Part shown: positions 46,198 to 57,385 of the stretch, in pieces
Numbering within the stretch: position 1 is the first letter of the stretch
Layout of the letters: every line of letters begins with the position of its first letter
Assembly: GCA_001574975.1 (NCBI GenBank)
Contig: KQ965753.1
Coordinates: 372,001 to 436,000, forward strand
Reading direction: 5' to 3'
DNA length: 64,000 nt
Source: Gonapodya prolifera JEL478
Taxonomy: Eukaryota; Monoblepharomycota; Monoblepharidomycetes; Monoblepharidales; Gonapodyaceae
Notes under the pieces: generated by a model
The model's database searches: none
Seen by the model: the letters and a program-made list of their open reading frames with translations, nothing else
What the model was told of the DNA's origin: nothing
Position numbers and translations under genes: made by a program

Positions 46198-49100
46198 ATG
46201 GAGAACTCGGGAACTACAGACAGTGATCCCGCCACGAGGGCTCCTTCTCCCGCCTCTTCGCCCGCGCCAAACAAACTCGAGGAGGAATCGAGTCCCATAA
46301 TCAGCGCAGAAACGAGCGGAGACGACGACCACGCACACACGGAGAGGACGGCAACACCGGCCGATGTCGAACCGGAGGAGTGCCACGAGGACGATGAGGC
46401 TGGCGCCACGTCCCCGGTTGCAGATAAGCCCAAAGTTGCTGGAGAGCCGCCATTCGCAAAGTCGCCCGAGACCGCTGCGGATGAAGACAACGACGATGTC
46501 GTACACACTGCTTTGGAGGCGGATACGGAACACCACGAGGATGTTGTTGTGACTCTGTCTTCACCTCTGCCCGAGGCGGAAGTGACAACACCGGCCCCGA
46601 AAGACGAACCAGAGGAGTCTTCCGCTGTCGAGGACATGTCGTCTGTCACGAAATCTCCAGTTCCGCCGGTCGACGATAAAAAGGAGCAGCAGGAGGAACG
46701 GGCGCCATCACTACCAATCAGCCCAGTCCACAAAACCCCTCTTCCCGCGACATCGACCACCACCTCCCCGCCAGCATCACTTCGCATTAACACAAGTCAA
46801 ACTGTCAAAAGCGAAGCTATCCCCGAAGACTTCCCCGCCTCTCCCGCCATTCCTGTCCCCGTTGCAGCCACGTCCAGCGACACCCTTTCCTCGCTTGAAG
46901 CTGCGTTCGACAACATTGGACTGTCGGGCCTTTCGTACGCTGACCGCGTAGAAAAGGTTCAAGAGTCGTTCATTCGCGCGGCGTCAAACGGCCAGCTCGA
47001 TCGGGTTCTCCACATACTCACCACCATCGACTTGAAGAAGTACCTGGATATAAACGCGAAGGACGAGGAGGGATCGGTACGTTCTCCACCCACCTTTCGC
47101 AACTGAATATCACTTATCACCGTCCTCCTCGTAGACGGCTCTTATCTACGCCGCAGCCTCGGGACACGAAGAGATTGTGCACACTCTGCTGAGCGCTGGA
47201 GCGTCAGTGGACGTAACGGATAAGGGTAAGCAGAAGAAATTCCTCCGTCTGGCGTTTTACTTCCTCGGTTCCTAACGACTGCCCCTCCTAGCCGGCTGGA
47301 CCGCCCTTTCCTGGTCCTCCACCAACAACTTTTCCGCCATCTCCACCATGCTACTGGAAAACGGCGCCAAACCTCTCGCCGTCACCGAGCGTGGCTCCAA
47401 ATCACGCAAATCGTCCGGCACCCCCGAGTACACGGCCTTAGAGAAACCCGTCGGACGCAACCGCGAGGGAAAGGGGCACAACCGCGCCGGAAGCGCCTAT
47501 GCGTGGCGAGACTCGGACGCTGCGCCTCAAAGTGCGGCAAGCACGCCTCCGTCAAGGTATACCCCGACGTCCCCCCGGACTCCCGGCTCGGCACACTCTG
47601 GTGGCTCGTCGTCCCCGGCGTTTGACTGGTCCACGTGTCGCCCGGACCAGATGCTGGTCTTTGACGAGCACCGCGTGGACGCTTTCATTGCTGCGTTGTC
47701 CCAGCCGTTCACGGGAGCGCCGACGGACTCGGAGGTGGCACACCTGGTGTCGGATCCGAGACGAAACGTCGGAGCAAACGTGCTTATCTTGGCTGCGAGG
47801 TATGCGGCGAATTATGGACCGAGAACAGCTCCGGCGAATCTATTTAGAGGATTGGAGTTTTATTTGAGGTCAATGTTTATGGTGAGTTTTGCACTCGACC
47901 CGGAACTCTGATGTGCAAACAATTCTGACCCCTTATCCGTCATGATCGAAGTCCAACCCTCCCCGGCTCACGGATGCCCAAGTCATCACAGGCACATGCT
48001 ACTGGCTCGGCCAACTGTACCAGCTGACCTACTACATCGCCCGCGACTTCACCCTCGAGTCCATCCCCAAGTACAACGCCCGGGTGCGCGTGCTTGCCGA
48101 AGATCTGTACCACGGCTTGTGCGTGTTCCTCAAGGAGAGGGTCCGGAGGCTCGTCGAGGAATGCGTGCTGGAGTGCGACTCGGTGGAGTTTGGCGAGATC
48201 GAGTATGATACCAGGCCCGGGTGGTTGGCTCAGAGGGAGGAGGCGGCAGCGAGGAAGAGTGAGTTCATAATTCATTTGAGTAGGGTGTCTCACTCACAGG
48301 TCGCTTATGCTCCTAGCCCACGGTCGCAAACCGAGCACAACGGTGTACAGACCCGCCAGCCGTGACGCTCTCCGTCGGCACCGTGAACTCCCGTCCCTCT
48401 TCACTGGCGTAGTGACCGCGCTGGAGCACTACCGTGTCCCCCCCATGATCGGCCAGCAACTCATCCGGCAGCTCCTGTTCACCACCAACGCCGCCCTCTT
48501 CAATTCCATCATCACACGCCGCGACATGTGCACCAGGATCCGCGCGATGCAACTGAAAACCAACATCCAAAAGACCGAGGAGTGGGTCCGAAACAACGCC
48601 CACATCGCCGGCGACCCGCGCGTGTTGCAATCGCTCACGCCCACGGTGCGGCTGCTCCAATTCCTCCAGCTCATCCACACTTGCGACTCGTTGGAGCGCT
48701 TCCTCGACTTCCAGGGTGCCGTCATCGGACCGCACCCCGATGGTCTCTCGTGGGCGCAGGCTCGCCGGGCCGTGCGCAACTACACGTACGAGGTCGGTGA
48801 GCCCCGGATGGCCGCGGAGGTGGAGGAGTATGTGGACATGTGCGCGTGGAGGATCGGCGAGGCGGCGAGGCTGGAGGAGATTGCGCCCATGGTCAAGGCG
48901 GCAGCGGGGACGGGGTCCAAGGTCGCCACGGACAAGAATACGGAAGCGGCACGCAAGTCGCCCTTGCCGGCGTCAGGACGCTCCCCTGAGCCACAGCGGT
49001 CGTCACCGACTCCATCAAGCGCGAGACAGGACACTGCTACGGGCGTCGAGCTCGTGAACGGCAATGACACACAGGCAGCTGGATTGGCCCGCGCCGATGT

Positions 49101-49482
49101 CAACCTTCTCCGCAGCGCCAGTCTCATCGAGACCCCCTCTGGCTCGGAGCGGAAGGGCAAATCCGTAGTGTACCGCCGCGTCTCGCTCGACAAGTACCGT
49201 TCGCTCCGGTACCGGCCCAGCCACATCGCCAACGCCGTCGTGGCCGGGGAGGGAAAAGTGGACACTTCGAACGCCGAAGCCGACGCGGGCGACGTGGCGT
49301 ACGTGACGGCCTACTACAGCGGGACGCGAGATATCTACGATATCGACCTCGTGTTCTCGCCCAGAGTGCCTAGCTTCAAGGAGTGGCGCGAGAGCCTCAA
49401 GGGCGCCGAGAGCATCTCGGAGGTTCCCGTGGTGCCCGACGAGGTGCTAAGGGTTATTGATGGGCTGCGGTATTCGACGTGA
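46198..49482 (+). CDS. Ankyrin repeat and DIL-domain protein
   Basis: Five exons (46198-47076, 47135-47225, 47292-47881, 47952-48258, 48317-49482) join in frame to give 1,010 residues. The first 230 residues are acidic and disordered. Ankyrin repeats follow at about 255-360: ESFIRAASNGQLDRVLHIL, GSTALIYAAASGHEEIVHTL and GWTALSWSSTNNFSAISTML. The second half holds NVGANVLILAARYAANYG, CYWLGQLYQLTYYIARDF and then LEHYRVPPMIGQQLIRQLLF, FTTNAALFNSIITRRDMC, typical of the DIL (dilute) domain known from myosin V tails. Fungi have a conserved ankyrin+DIL protein of unknown function with this order. The extra C-terminal region (DIYDIDLVFSPRVPSFKEW) ends the protein. A trafficking or cargo-adaptor role is inferred only from the DIL domain. 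Confidence 0.85.
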
Positions 49483-50511
49483 TTTGTGAACGGGCAGGGA
49501 GGGAGGAGGAAGGAGGGAGGGCGTGTGATTAGATGGGTTTGGGAAGTGTTTGGGGAGTCACAGCCGTTGGACAAACTGGTGTCCTTTCACCTTATTACCA
49601 CAGCATTAAATCTTTGCAACGTGTCGCGCGTTTTGTATTCTGTCATGATAAATCAACTACATAATCGCAATGTCCCGTCTGTTGTCCAACGCCTGTCGAC
49701 ATGACTCAATGACTATTCTCTGGTGGGAGGCAGATCTTGGTCAGCGAGACTGAGGTCTAATTCACCATCTTCCAGAATATGAGAATGAACTTCTGTTGCT
49801 TCAAATTTGCAAACGATTGAATGAATCTCACCTCCTGAAGCTTAACAAAAGCATTTTTGCAGTCATCTCACCCTCCGAGAGTTGACGCGTTTGTAGTGTT
49901 CGCGCGTTCAGAACAGCTTGATCTGCTTGTCCTTGAGGAGGCAGTCACGTGGACGATATCCCCATCCTGCTGTACTCCCAGACCGACACAGAGCTGTAGA
50001 ACGTGAAGAGAAGAATGCGTGTGTCGGGATAGTGGCCCCAATTTGCGGAGAAGACCAGTCAAGTCCTAACGACAGTAGACTCTCTCAAGGAAGAAATCTC
50101 GATTTCCGTACCCATAAAATCCAAGCAGAGTTCCAAAATTCTCTTGAAGAAGGCGGGGCCAAAGTGTGTCTCAAGACAGTGCACACTTCTACTTCAGCTG
50201 TCACTCCCCCTTTCGTCCGAAAACGCCCTCAGTACCTCTCTTCACGTCGTGCGCATGAAAGTCTCCCTCCTCACACGACATGTTGATCCTCGCAATCGCA
50301 TCGGCGCCCACAAAACTCTACTCGCATCCACTGTTCGCGACCTCGCTTTCCGCTTAGCAAACATGCGGAACGTCTCGCAATTCTGTTTTTGACATGGCAG
50401 TAATTCTGAGACAAGTCACAATACAAGTAAAAGTCTAAGCCGTGGAAATGCAGATGCAACATGATTCAATCAAGGCTAATCCCCAGCAACCCTCCCGACA
50501 AGCTACTAGAA
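49483..50511. other. Intergenic, no gene recognised
   Basis: About 1 kb between the stop of the ankyrin/DIL gene and the 3' end of P2. Short frames only (the longest, 50,144-50,392, has no recognisable content). Confidence 0.4.
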
Positions 50512-51118
50512 TTAATACAAAGGCGGCGGGACAATTTGTGAGGAAGACCTGTATCGAGTCGGAATGCAATCCAACGGACTGGTGAGTGAAGGTACAGATG
50601 TGGAGACGTTCGCAAAAGAAACACTCACGATTGGGATTGGGGTGTCAAGACGACAGGAGGAGCATAACATTTCGGCGACTGCAGATGCGCGTAGACTTCC
50701 GGGCGTGCCAAGGGTTTCCAGCTCGTTACAAATCGAAGCTCAAAAAACAACCACAACGGAACTCACCATGCCCACACCGCATAGCATGACGCATCTCCCG
50801 CCTCTGCTCATTCATAGACCACTTAACTTCCTTCCTGCACCTTTTCTGAGCGTACCGGATCTCCTTCCGGGCACGCTTGAACGCCCTCCTTTCAGCGTGA
50901 CCGGGAACTACAACATCCAGGATCGCTCCGATGAGTGTGCGAGGTGGAGTTGCAGCATATATGATCACAGGCGAGGTCGAGGTGGAATTCGAAGCCGGGA
51001 GGAGCGGGGGATCGTAAGCTGGGAGCGAAGCCTCGGCTTCGATGTGTGTGTACGAAGGGAGGGCTTCTTCGTGCTGCTGCTCGGAGATGGCAGCGTTGGG
51101 AGTGGATTTCGAGGTCAT
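50512..51118 (-). CDS. Small PPxY-type protein family, paralogue P2
   Basis: Starts MTSKSTPNAAISEQQHEEAL (ATG at 51118). The PPSY of P1 is LPSY here, so the PPxY motif is lost. The family core TLIGAILDVVVPGHAERRAF and the charged helix (RKEIRYAQKRCRKEVKWSM) are kept. An intron follows the CGHG codons; the next exon reads YAHLQSPKCYAPPVVL, as in P1, and a last short exon ends at about 50512. It is the mirror partner of P1 across 6.8 kb. Function unknown. Confidence 0.55.
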
Positions 51119-51490
51119 GTCTTTGATTCAATGTTTGCAATGTGTTCTGATGGACCCATTTGGGGAAGATGGTGTGTTTTTAAAGTGCTCGGTTCGGCTC
51201 GGGAGAATGGAGCTGAAGCCTGAGTGGAACCTCACTGGGTGAAGGTGTATCAGCCGGGACGCTTGGAGATCGCTACGATAAAGCGATAGGAGTAAATTTA
51301 CGGCACTGGTAACACTACGAGTGGGCTCTGAGGTGGCTTTGACGGTCGGTTGAAGCATGGAGGTGTCGTTGAGTATTTATTACAGTTATACCGAAAAAAG
51401 ACTTAGGCAAATGCACCTCTCAACCTTTTCATATCAAATGCCTCACGGTGGGGTTAAGATATATTACCATTTTTGTCCCCTATGTACCCC
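50512..51490 (-). repeat. Inverted duplication, right arm
   Basis: Reverse-complement partner of 42,720-43,781, covering the P2 gene, its introns and about 300 bp of upstream sequence. The arms flank eL22, the ACT protein and the ankyrin/DIL gene. Confidence 0.75.
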
Positions 51491-52228
51491 ACCGATGCAC
51501 AAAAAAATTATTAGAGCGCGACGAGAAGAAGACCTATGAGACAGGCACGAAATTCCAACACCTGTCCAGTCAGAGTGTTTACTGACGGTATTTTCCTTCA
51601 TGTAATAGCACTAGGCAGTTCAGCTGTCTGTAATGAAAGCACATTACATGTAAGATATTGGAGCTTGTGCAGCAAGACTTACACAGGCGTCATGCTGCAA
51701 ACTTTGTTTATCTTCCTCGCTGTTCGTCTGGCGCCTTGGGGTCGGAAACATCACGTCCCGGCTGGTTCTTCTACTAGTATAAGGCACCTTGAGCATCTCC
51801 CCCGGTTTTCAAAAGAGCAATAGCTCTTGGTTAACTCAATGCTCTGTTTCTGGACAACGTCAAGACTACAAAAAGCTACAGCGTGTATTTCATATGCACA
51901 ACAAATGAGCGCGATGGAATGGTTATTCAGCTCCTCTCATGCCGGCATAACAGCTACAAGCAGAGTCGATGCCAACGTCCTCGACTCATGTCACGAGTAC
52001 ATTACGCCTTTAAAAAGCGGGGGGCGGGCCCGGCGGAGGCGGGTACCTGATCCACGTCAAAAAGCCGTCAGTATTGGTACCTTTCTTCCTCGCTTTGGCT
52101 ACTCGAACTCACATTTGAGGAGGAGGCGCGGCCGGGGGAGGATAAAAGACGGGAGGTTGTTGTTGTACAACTACCACTGCTGCAGTTTGAAGGACCGTTT
52201 GAAATGGATTGACAGGGTTACTGACCCA
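51491..52228. other. Intergenic, no gene recognised
   Basis: About 740 bp upstream of P2 and downstream of P3 on the minus strand. Only short frames are present. Confidence 0.4.
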
Positions 52229-52654
52229 TCAAGGCGTTACGTACGATCGCAACCCACCTTCACCATGCCGCAAGGTATGTCGCACCTCGCGTCTCGCCTC
52301 CTTCTCAGCATGTCTTATCTCCCTCCTCGCTTCCTTCTCGGCATGCTTGTGCTCCCTCCAAGCTTCCTTCTCCGCATGCCGTATCTCTTTTCGGAGTTCC
52401 TTTTCCGACCTCTGCTCGGCGTGACCGGGAATCACAACGTCCAGAGCAGCTCCGATGATTCCACGTGGCGGGACATACGGAGCAGAGGAGGGCGGCCCAG
52501 GTGGGACGTACAACGGTTGCTGGTAGCCTGGCGCATTGTTTGAGACATAGTTTCCCCCAGGAGGGCGATGCTGTCCGGCCAAAGGGGTGTAAGGAGGTGG
52601 TGCTTGCTCGACCAGAGGCACAGATGGGGCCGTGATGATGTCTTTCGAGTCCAT
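52229..52654 (-). CDS. Small PPxY-type protein family, paralogue P3
   Basis: The ATG at 52654 starts MDSKDIITAPSVPLVEQAPPPYTPLA, with a clear PPPY motif. A Pro/Gly/Tyr-rich linker leads to the shared core PPRGIIGAALDVVIPGHAEQ. The charged helix is expanded here into repeats of the form HAEKEARREIR (three near-copies of an 11-residue unit), then RHTLRHGEG. The frame continues to 52229, but a donor-like gtgaag after the HG codons suggests an intron, as in P1. More diverged than P1 and P2 and not part of the inverted duplication. Confidence 0.55.
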   Translation of the reverse strand: MDSKDIITAPSVPLVEQAPPPYTPLAGQHRPPGGNYVSNNAPGYQQPLYVPPGPPSSAPYVPPRGIIGAALDVVIPGHAEQRSEKELRKEIRHAEKEAWREHKHAEKEARREIRHAEKEARREVRHTLRHGEGGLRSYVTP

Positions 52655-52699
52655 CGAGCGTAGAAGTGTTACTTTGGTGGTCGTTCAATCGAGTTGTGG

Positions 52700-54920
52700 G
52701 TGTCTTATTCGGCTCTCGGCTCGGGTGAATGGGGCTGGTTGCGTTCCGTGCCAAGACTTTCAAACCGAACTAAGGCCGGCAAAGGCGGGACGAGCTTCAC
52801 GTAACACATGTCATACCGAGGAAGACAAATGAGCGGGACTGAAGTGCCTTTGGAGGGACAGTGCCGCCGTGGTTCAACTCACGAATTCCAAACCGACGCA
52901 TTGCATTAAGTTCCAGTACGAATTCTCTTCCTCTCGAGCGAATTCCGTCTCGCCGACACTTATGCATTGTTGGGTGATCGTGTTACACTTCTCCTTCGGG
53001 ATGTCTTCGTTGAGATCATCAAGTCACTTACGGGGTCGAGCTTTTTCCGTCAAAATTTGGGCGACAGCGTATTGAATGTCTCCACGCTGCCGGTATTCAT
53101 TTCAGTGAAAACATGTGTGAGGTCTGCGCCACTTGGCTCGGGCACATATTGACAAGGTGGAAATGCGAAGACGCCAGTTTCAATCCAACATCTCCATCAA
53201 GTTCGATTTGCGCGGTCCATGATTTCTTCACCGCGTCTCTTGCACGAGCCGAGCGTCATCAGAGAAGCCTTTTGGCGTCGGATTCTCGTGCCGAAGACAG
53301 AGAATCATCCTCATGTGAGTCTCGAACCGATTGAGTGCGTCGAACCTCATCGATTGAACGCTCCTTCGCCCTCTCGCTTCTCGAACAGACGCTAATTTCA
53401 ATGGATTGTCGTTTCCATAACTGTTATTGGCCTGCTTCTTGATTGTTGGCAAACCTCAGTCACACTTCGATTCGCCTTTTCATGGGATTGATTCTTCGCT
53501 CCCGTGAGTTGAAATCGGCGGAGAAGGACAAAACCTAACTAAAAGTGACGTCTTTTCTTTATTGGAAGTCGGTCCTGCTCCATCGTGGTATTCTTGTGTT
53601 ATCGACTGGGTCAAATCGGAGCAACTTCTTGGGATGATTCGTCTTTCCGGTGAGGTGAAATTCAACAAAGAGACCGCATTGCGTAAGAAATTGAAACTCT
53701 TCTTTCCTCGGAAGGCTTTCTTCCTGGATAACGATGTTCTAGACTGATACAATCGACCCAACCCAACATTCAAGAATTATTTGACGTCCTCGTGAGTGTA
53801 TCATACCCGAGTTGACTTTGATAGCGTAGTGACATTGCTTGTTCGTTCTTTTCACTCCAGTTCTGAACCACCGACCTTCGCGGAACTTCATTAGTTGAAT
53901 CAACATTGCCCACATCCGAACATGTTTCACTCAAAGCATTCACCGACACCGACCCAACAAGCAAAGTGCGTAAACAATATTTGCGATAAATTTCTCCTGT
54001 TTCCAATCTTAAGATGCTTCGTGCAAGCAAGGCGCTTCGAGTCGCTCTGGATTGATATCTTTCCGTCGGAACCTGAAATCTCCACCTCTCTCCTCTCTTT
54101 CGTATACCTCTCGCTTTGAACAGCGTATTATGAGTATTGCTGATGATTGTGAACTATCGTGTGCTTCTAGCTCTCGCAGCGTGAGTTTCTTTGTGTTCGC
54201 AAGTTGATTTCATTCCAACACAATGTCTTTGTACAGGATCCCTATCAATCTTCCAGTCTATATACGGCTACCCAAATGTGTGCCCGACATATATGGTCTT
54301 TTAAGCCACTATGTTTTCCTCACATCTGTAGACCGGGTCGGGCATAACTGGCAGAAGCCACGTTTAGTGTGACCACTCCAGGTTGATGGGGAATCGCATT
54401 GCGACATTGATCAAAGGACCACTTCATGCAGTTATCTTTGCGCATGGAACAGGACATGATGGAAATTCTTTCTCGAGGCCTCCTCGCTGCATTGTAAGTA
54501 TTCTTGATTGATTTCCCGGTTTATGCACTGCACCGTGACGTCTTCCTCATTCACAAGATCCCCCCTTCACTCTTCTTGTATCGCTGTGTTTGTTTTGGGG
54601 AGAGAAGTTTTGAGAAGACGCAAGTACCACACTCGAATAGACCAGCAAAGATTTCTCCGTAAGTTTGTGAGGCGAAGTGGAACTTTTCTGAGCTAATTCT
54701 CTCTGTTTTCGATATCCAGCAATTTCTTGTGACCCTCGCAATAACGAGAACATGAAGAAGTGTACGTGAGACTGTAATATGGATACAATTCTATATTCCT
54801 GTTGAAATTATAATTCAATTCTTCACTTGGTGGTTGGTGACCAAAGTTTCGGTTGTCGCTGGTGTTTGGCCGTTGTTCGCGGAATCGTCGACGAAACACC
54901 GACAGCTATCCCAGCAGATA
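52700..54920 (+). other. Unresolved region with short plus-strand coding-like pieces
   Basis: Several plus-strand pieces look like protein (52,967: LGDRVTLLLRDVFVEIIKSL; 53,562: PAPSWYSCVIDWVKSEQLLG; 54,000: CFVQARRFESLWIDIFPSE), each followed by donor-like GT. They could be exons of one multi-exon gene, but I cannot join them, and no domain is visible. Confidence 0.2.
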
Positions 54921-54927
54921 TTTAAAC

Positions 54928-57194
54928 ATGAAGCCGAAGGGCGACAACGCAGCGACACCTGGAGCGAAAAGGGTGGAGCGCTCGAACAGCATGTCCGGAA
55001 GAACTCTCGTAAAGAAATCGCACCAGGTAATTGTCAGACGAGAATTCGCAGATGCTCGAATTGATTGTCTGTTTGTCGACTTATTTCGTCTTATGCTCCC
55101 GTGATATGGGTGAATACAGAACGATCCTCGATATGAGTATCAACTGTTGGCACCAGCCGTTGGAAGTGTGAGTGACGCCATTTCCCTTCCCCGCTTCCAT
55201 CGCTAATAAGTTTCGTTAATGTGAAGAATGGCGGCAATCAGACGCCAGGATCAAAGTCGGTGAGCCTTGCCCAGGAAAAGGTGCGTGCAGGTCACTCCCC
55301 CAGGGGCTGTCGCCCTCTTGTTTTTACCTCTATTTGACTCCGCGAAGTCGTCCGTATCTCCTGGGCCTCGACGTGGCGGCCGTGATGAGGGAAAGGAAGC
55401 CGCGCCACCAGTGATGGCAACGCAAAGCTTGTCTCCGCATGCCCCCTTCGACTCGGACTCGTTGACCACGTCGGGAGAGCTCGGTGATGTGGATGCCCTT
55501 CCGATCACTCCAAAACTAACGGCGGAACCTCCGGTTGGAAGCAAATCAAGCTCTTCCTTGGCGACGAAGTCAAAACCACGCAGAGGTCGCTCTGCTACTC
55601 TTCGAGGAACTCCCGGGGAGGAGTCTCATGCCACTGAATCGTTGAGGCCATCCAATGACGTTGTCCTTAATGCGGCCTCATCTCCAACTACTGTCCTCAG
55701 GCCATCAAGTGTGCTTCTTCCCCACGAAGGCAAGTTTCGCGGAACACGGTCACACAAAGTCGAAGCAGTCAACTCCTCGCACTCTCTTATCGATGCTTCA
55801 CTGACGGATACGGTTGTAATCGCTCCCACAACAACTTCGACCAAAAGCCACCACTCCCGGAACAACGCAGTACACTGAAGCAGGGGAGCTCGCCGAAACG
55901 CCGGGGCTCCGAAGGTCGGCTCGCGTTCGAAATACTCCGCGGGAAGCGCATTCACAGAGTGCGACATCAGCCGTGGCGCTGAACGATACAGGTGGCGACC
56001 AGGAGTCGCCGGGGGACCAAGTTGGCCGCCTGCGTGGGTGCAGTCAAGGTCCAAGCGGCGGGAGGAAATACTCCTGTTCTCGTAGACAAGGCGGACTAGC
56101 GCCATCTTCAAAGGGTCGTGGCCGCTCAGGCAGCAAGGCCCAGGGCAGGAAAGGTCGACGAGCTCAAGGTATTATTCCTTACCCTGCAGTTTCACGACTG
56201 ATGTGAGATTTCCCTCACTCTCATCTCGTCTATAGACCAGACGTCTTCGGTGGAGCGCACTGAATCTGATGTTCCTGATGATGTGAGCAGTTAGAGGTTA
56301 TTTCCTTCCACGTTGTCTCATGATTTTCTTCTCCTGCGTCATCTGTCACTCTCATAACGTTCGAAGCGTGGACGATTTCTCCTTCCCTTGCCGCGGCCTG
56401 AGGATGTGGGGAAGATCGCGCTGGTTCTCGATCTGGATCAGACACTCATCTTCCGGTCCGCGAAGGTGCGTTGCAAATCCCGCTTGCGATATCAATACTA
56501 CTGACGCCTTTTTATGTCGTTTGAAGGAGTTGAAGAATGCGGAGCTCGAGCTGACACTCAAAACTCCAGAAGGCCGAGCCACAACTCTCTTCATTGCTGT
56601 ACGCCCCGGATGCGCTGAGCTCCTTACGGAAGCTGCGAAGCTCTGCGAAGTAATCCTGTGGACAGCGAGCCGATCTGAGGTGATGTTTTCTCCATGGTAA
56701 TTTAAGGTACATCATTCTAACTTGCATAATTTATGGGTGAAAAAAGTACGCCGACCCCATCATTGACTTCCTCGACGAGCAACACTGCATTACCCACCGT
56801 CTTTACCAACAACACTGCTCCAAAGACGCAACTGGGGCCCTGGCTGTAAAGGTGAATTTATCATGCCAGCATTTGTAACCACTGCTTTCACGGCGACCCG
56901 CTCATGGTCTGATCTTCATTCGGAATCGTACAGGATATTGCGAAACTCGGTCGTAATCTTCAGAGAGTTGTCGTAGTGGACGACTCTCCCGCGACGTATG
57001 TACTCAACCCGGACAATGCCATCCCCGTCACGAGTTGGCGGGGGGATCCTGCAGACCAAGAGCTCGCGGTTGTAATGGATATTCTTCGAGGGATGCGTGG
57101 AAAGCCGGAGGTCCCCAAGTTCTTGAAACAAACCCTTACAGGAATTATGGGACTGGCTGCCGGGATATGGGACGGACGAATTGATTGGTATTGA
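54928..57194 (+). CDS. FCP1/SCP-type (HAD) Ser/Thr protein phosphatase
   Basis: A phosphatase of the NLI-interacting factor group, which includes small CTD phosphatases and Nem1/Dullard. It starts MKPKGDNAATPGAKRVERSN (ATG at 54928). Early exons are 54928-55026, 55120-55167, 55227-55280 and 55348 onward. The N-terminal half is disordered and basic. The catalytic domain has IALVLDLDQTLIFRS (DxDxT as DLDQT), LFIAVRPGCAELLTEAAK, VILWTASRSEYADPIIDFLD, HRLYQQHCSKDATG, and VVVVDDSPATYVLNPDNAIP. The end is GIMGLAAGIWDGRIDWY. The reading changes frame near 55,838 (from STKS to RPKATTPGTTQY) with no room for an intron, probably an assembly indel. The substrate is not known; no membrane segment is seen, which is against Nem1. 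Confidence 0.82.
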
Positions 57195-57385
57195 ATTCGG
57201 TGTATTGATTTTCGGTCGTGTCTTAATGATGATATATGGGGTATAAATTGTACAGCAAGTAAATAAGTAGTGCTGTGGAAGCGATTATCTTTGTAACGAT
57301 TGCATGTTGACGATTGATCTTGCCTTTGGGACGGTGTGAACCTTGGTCAAATTCTGCATCCGTTCCACGCGACAGCTTCATCGTA

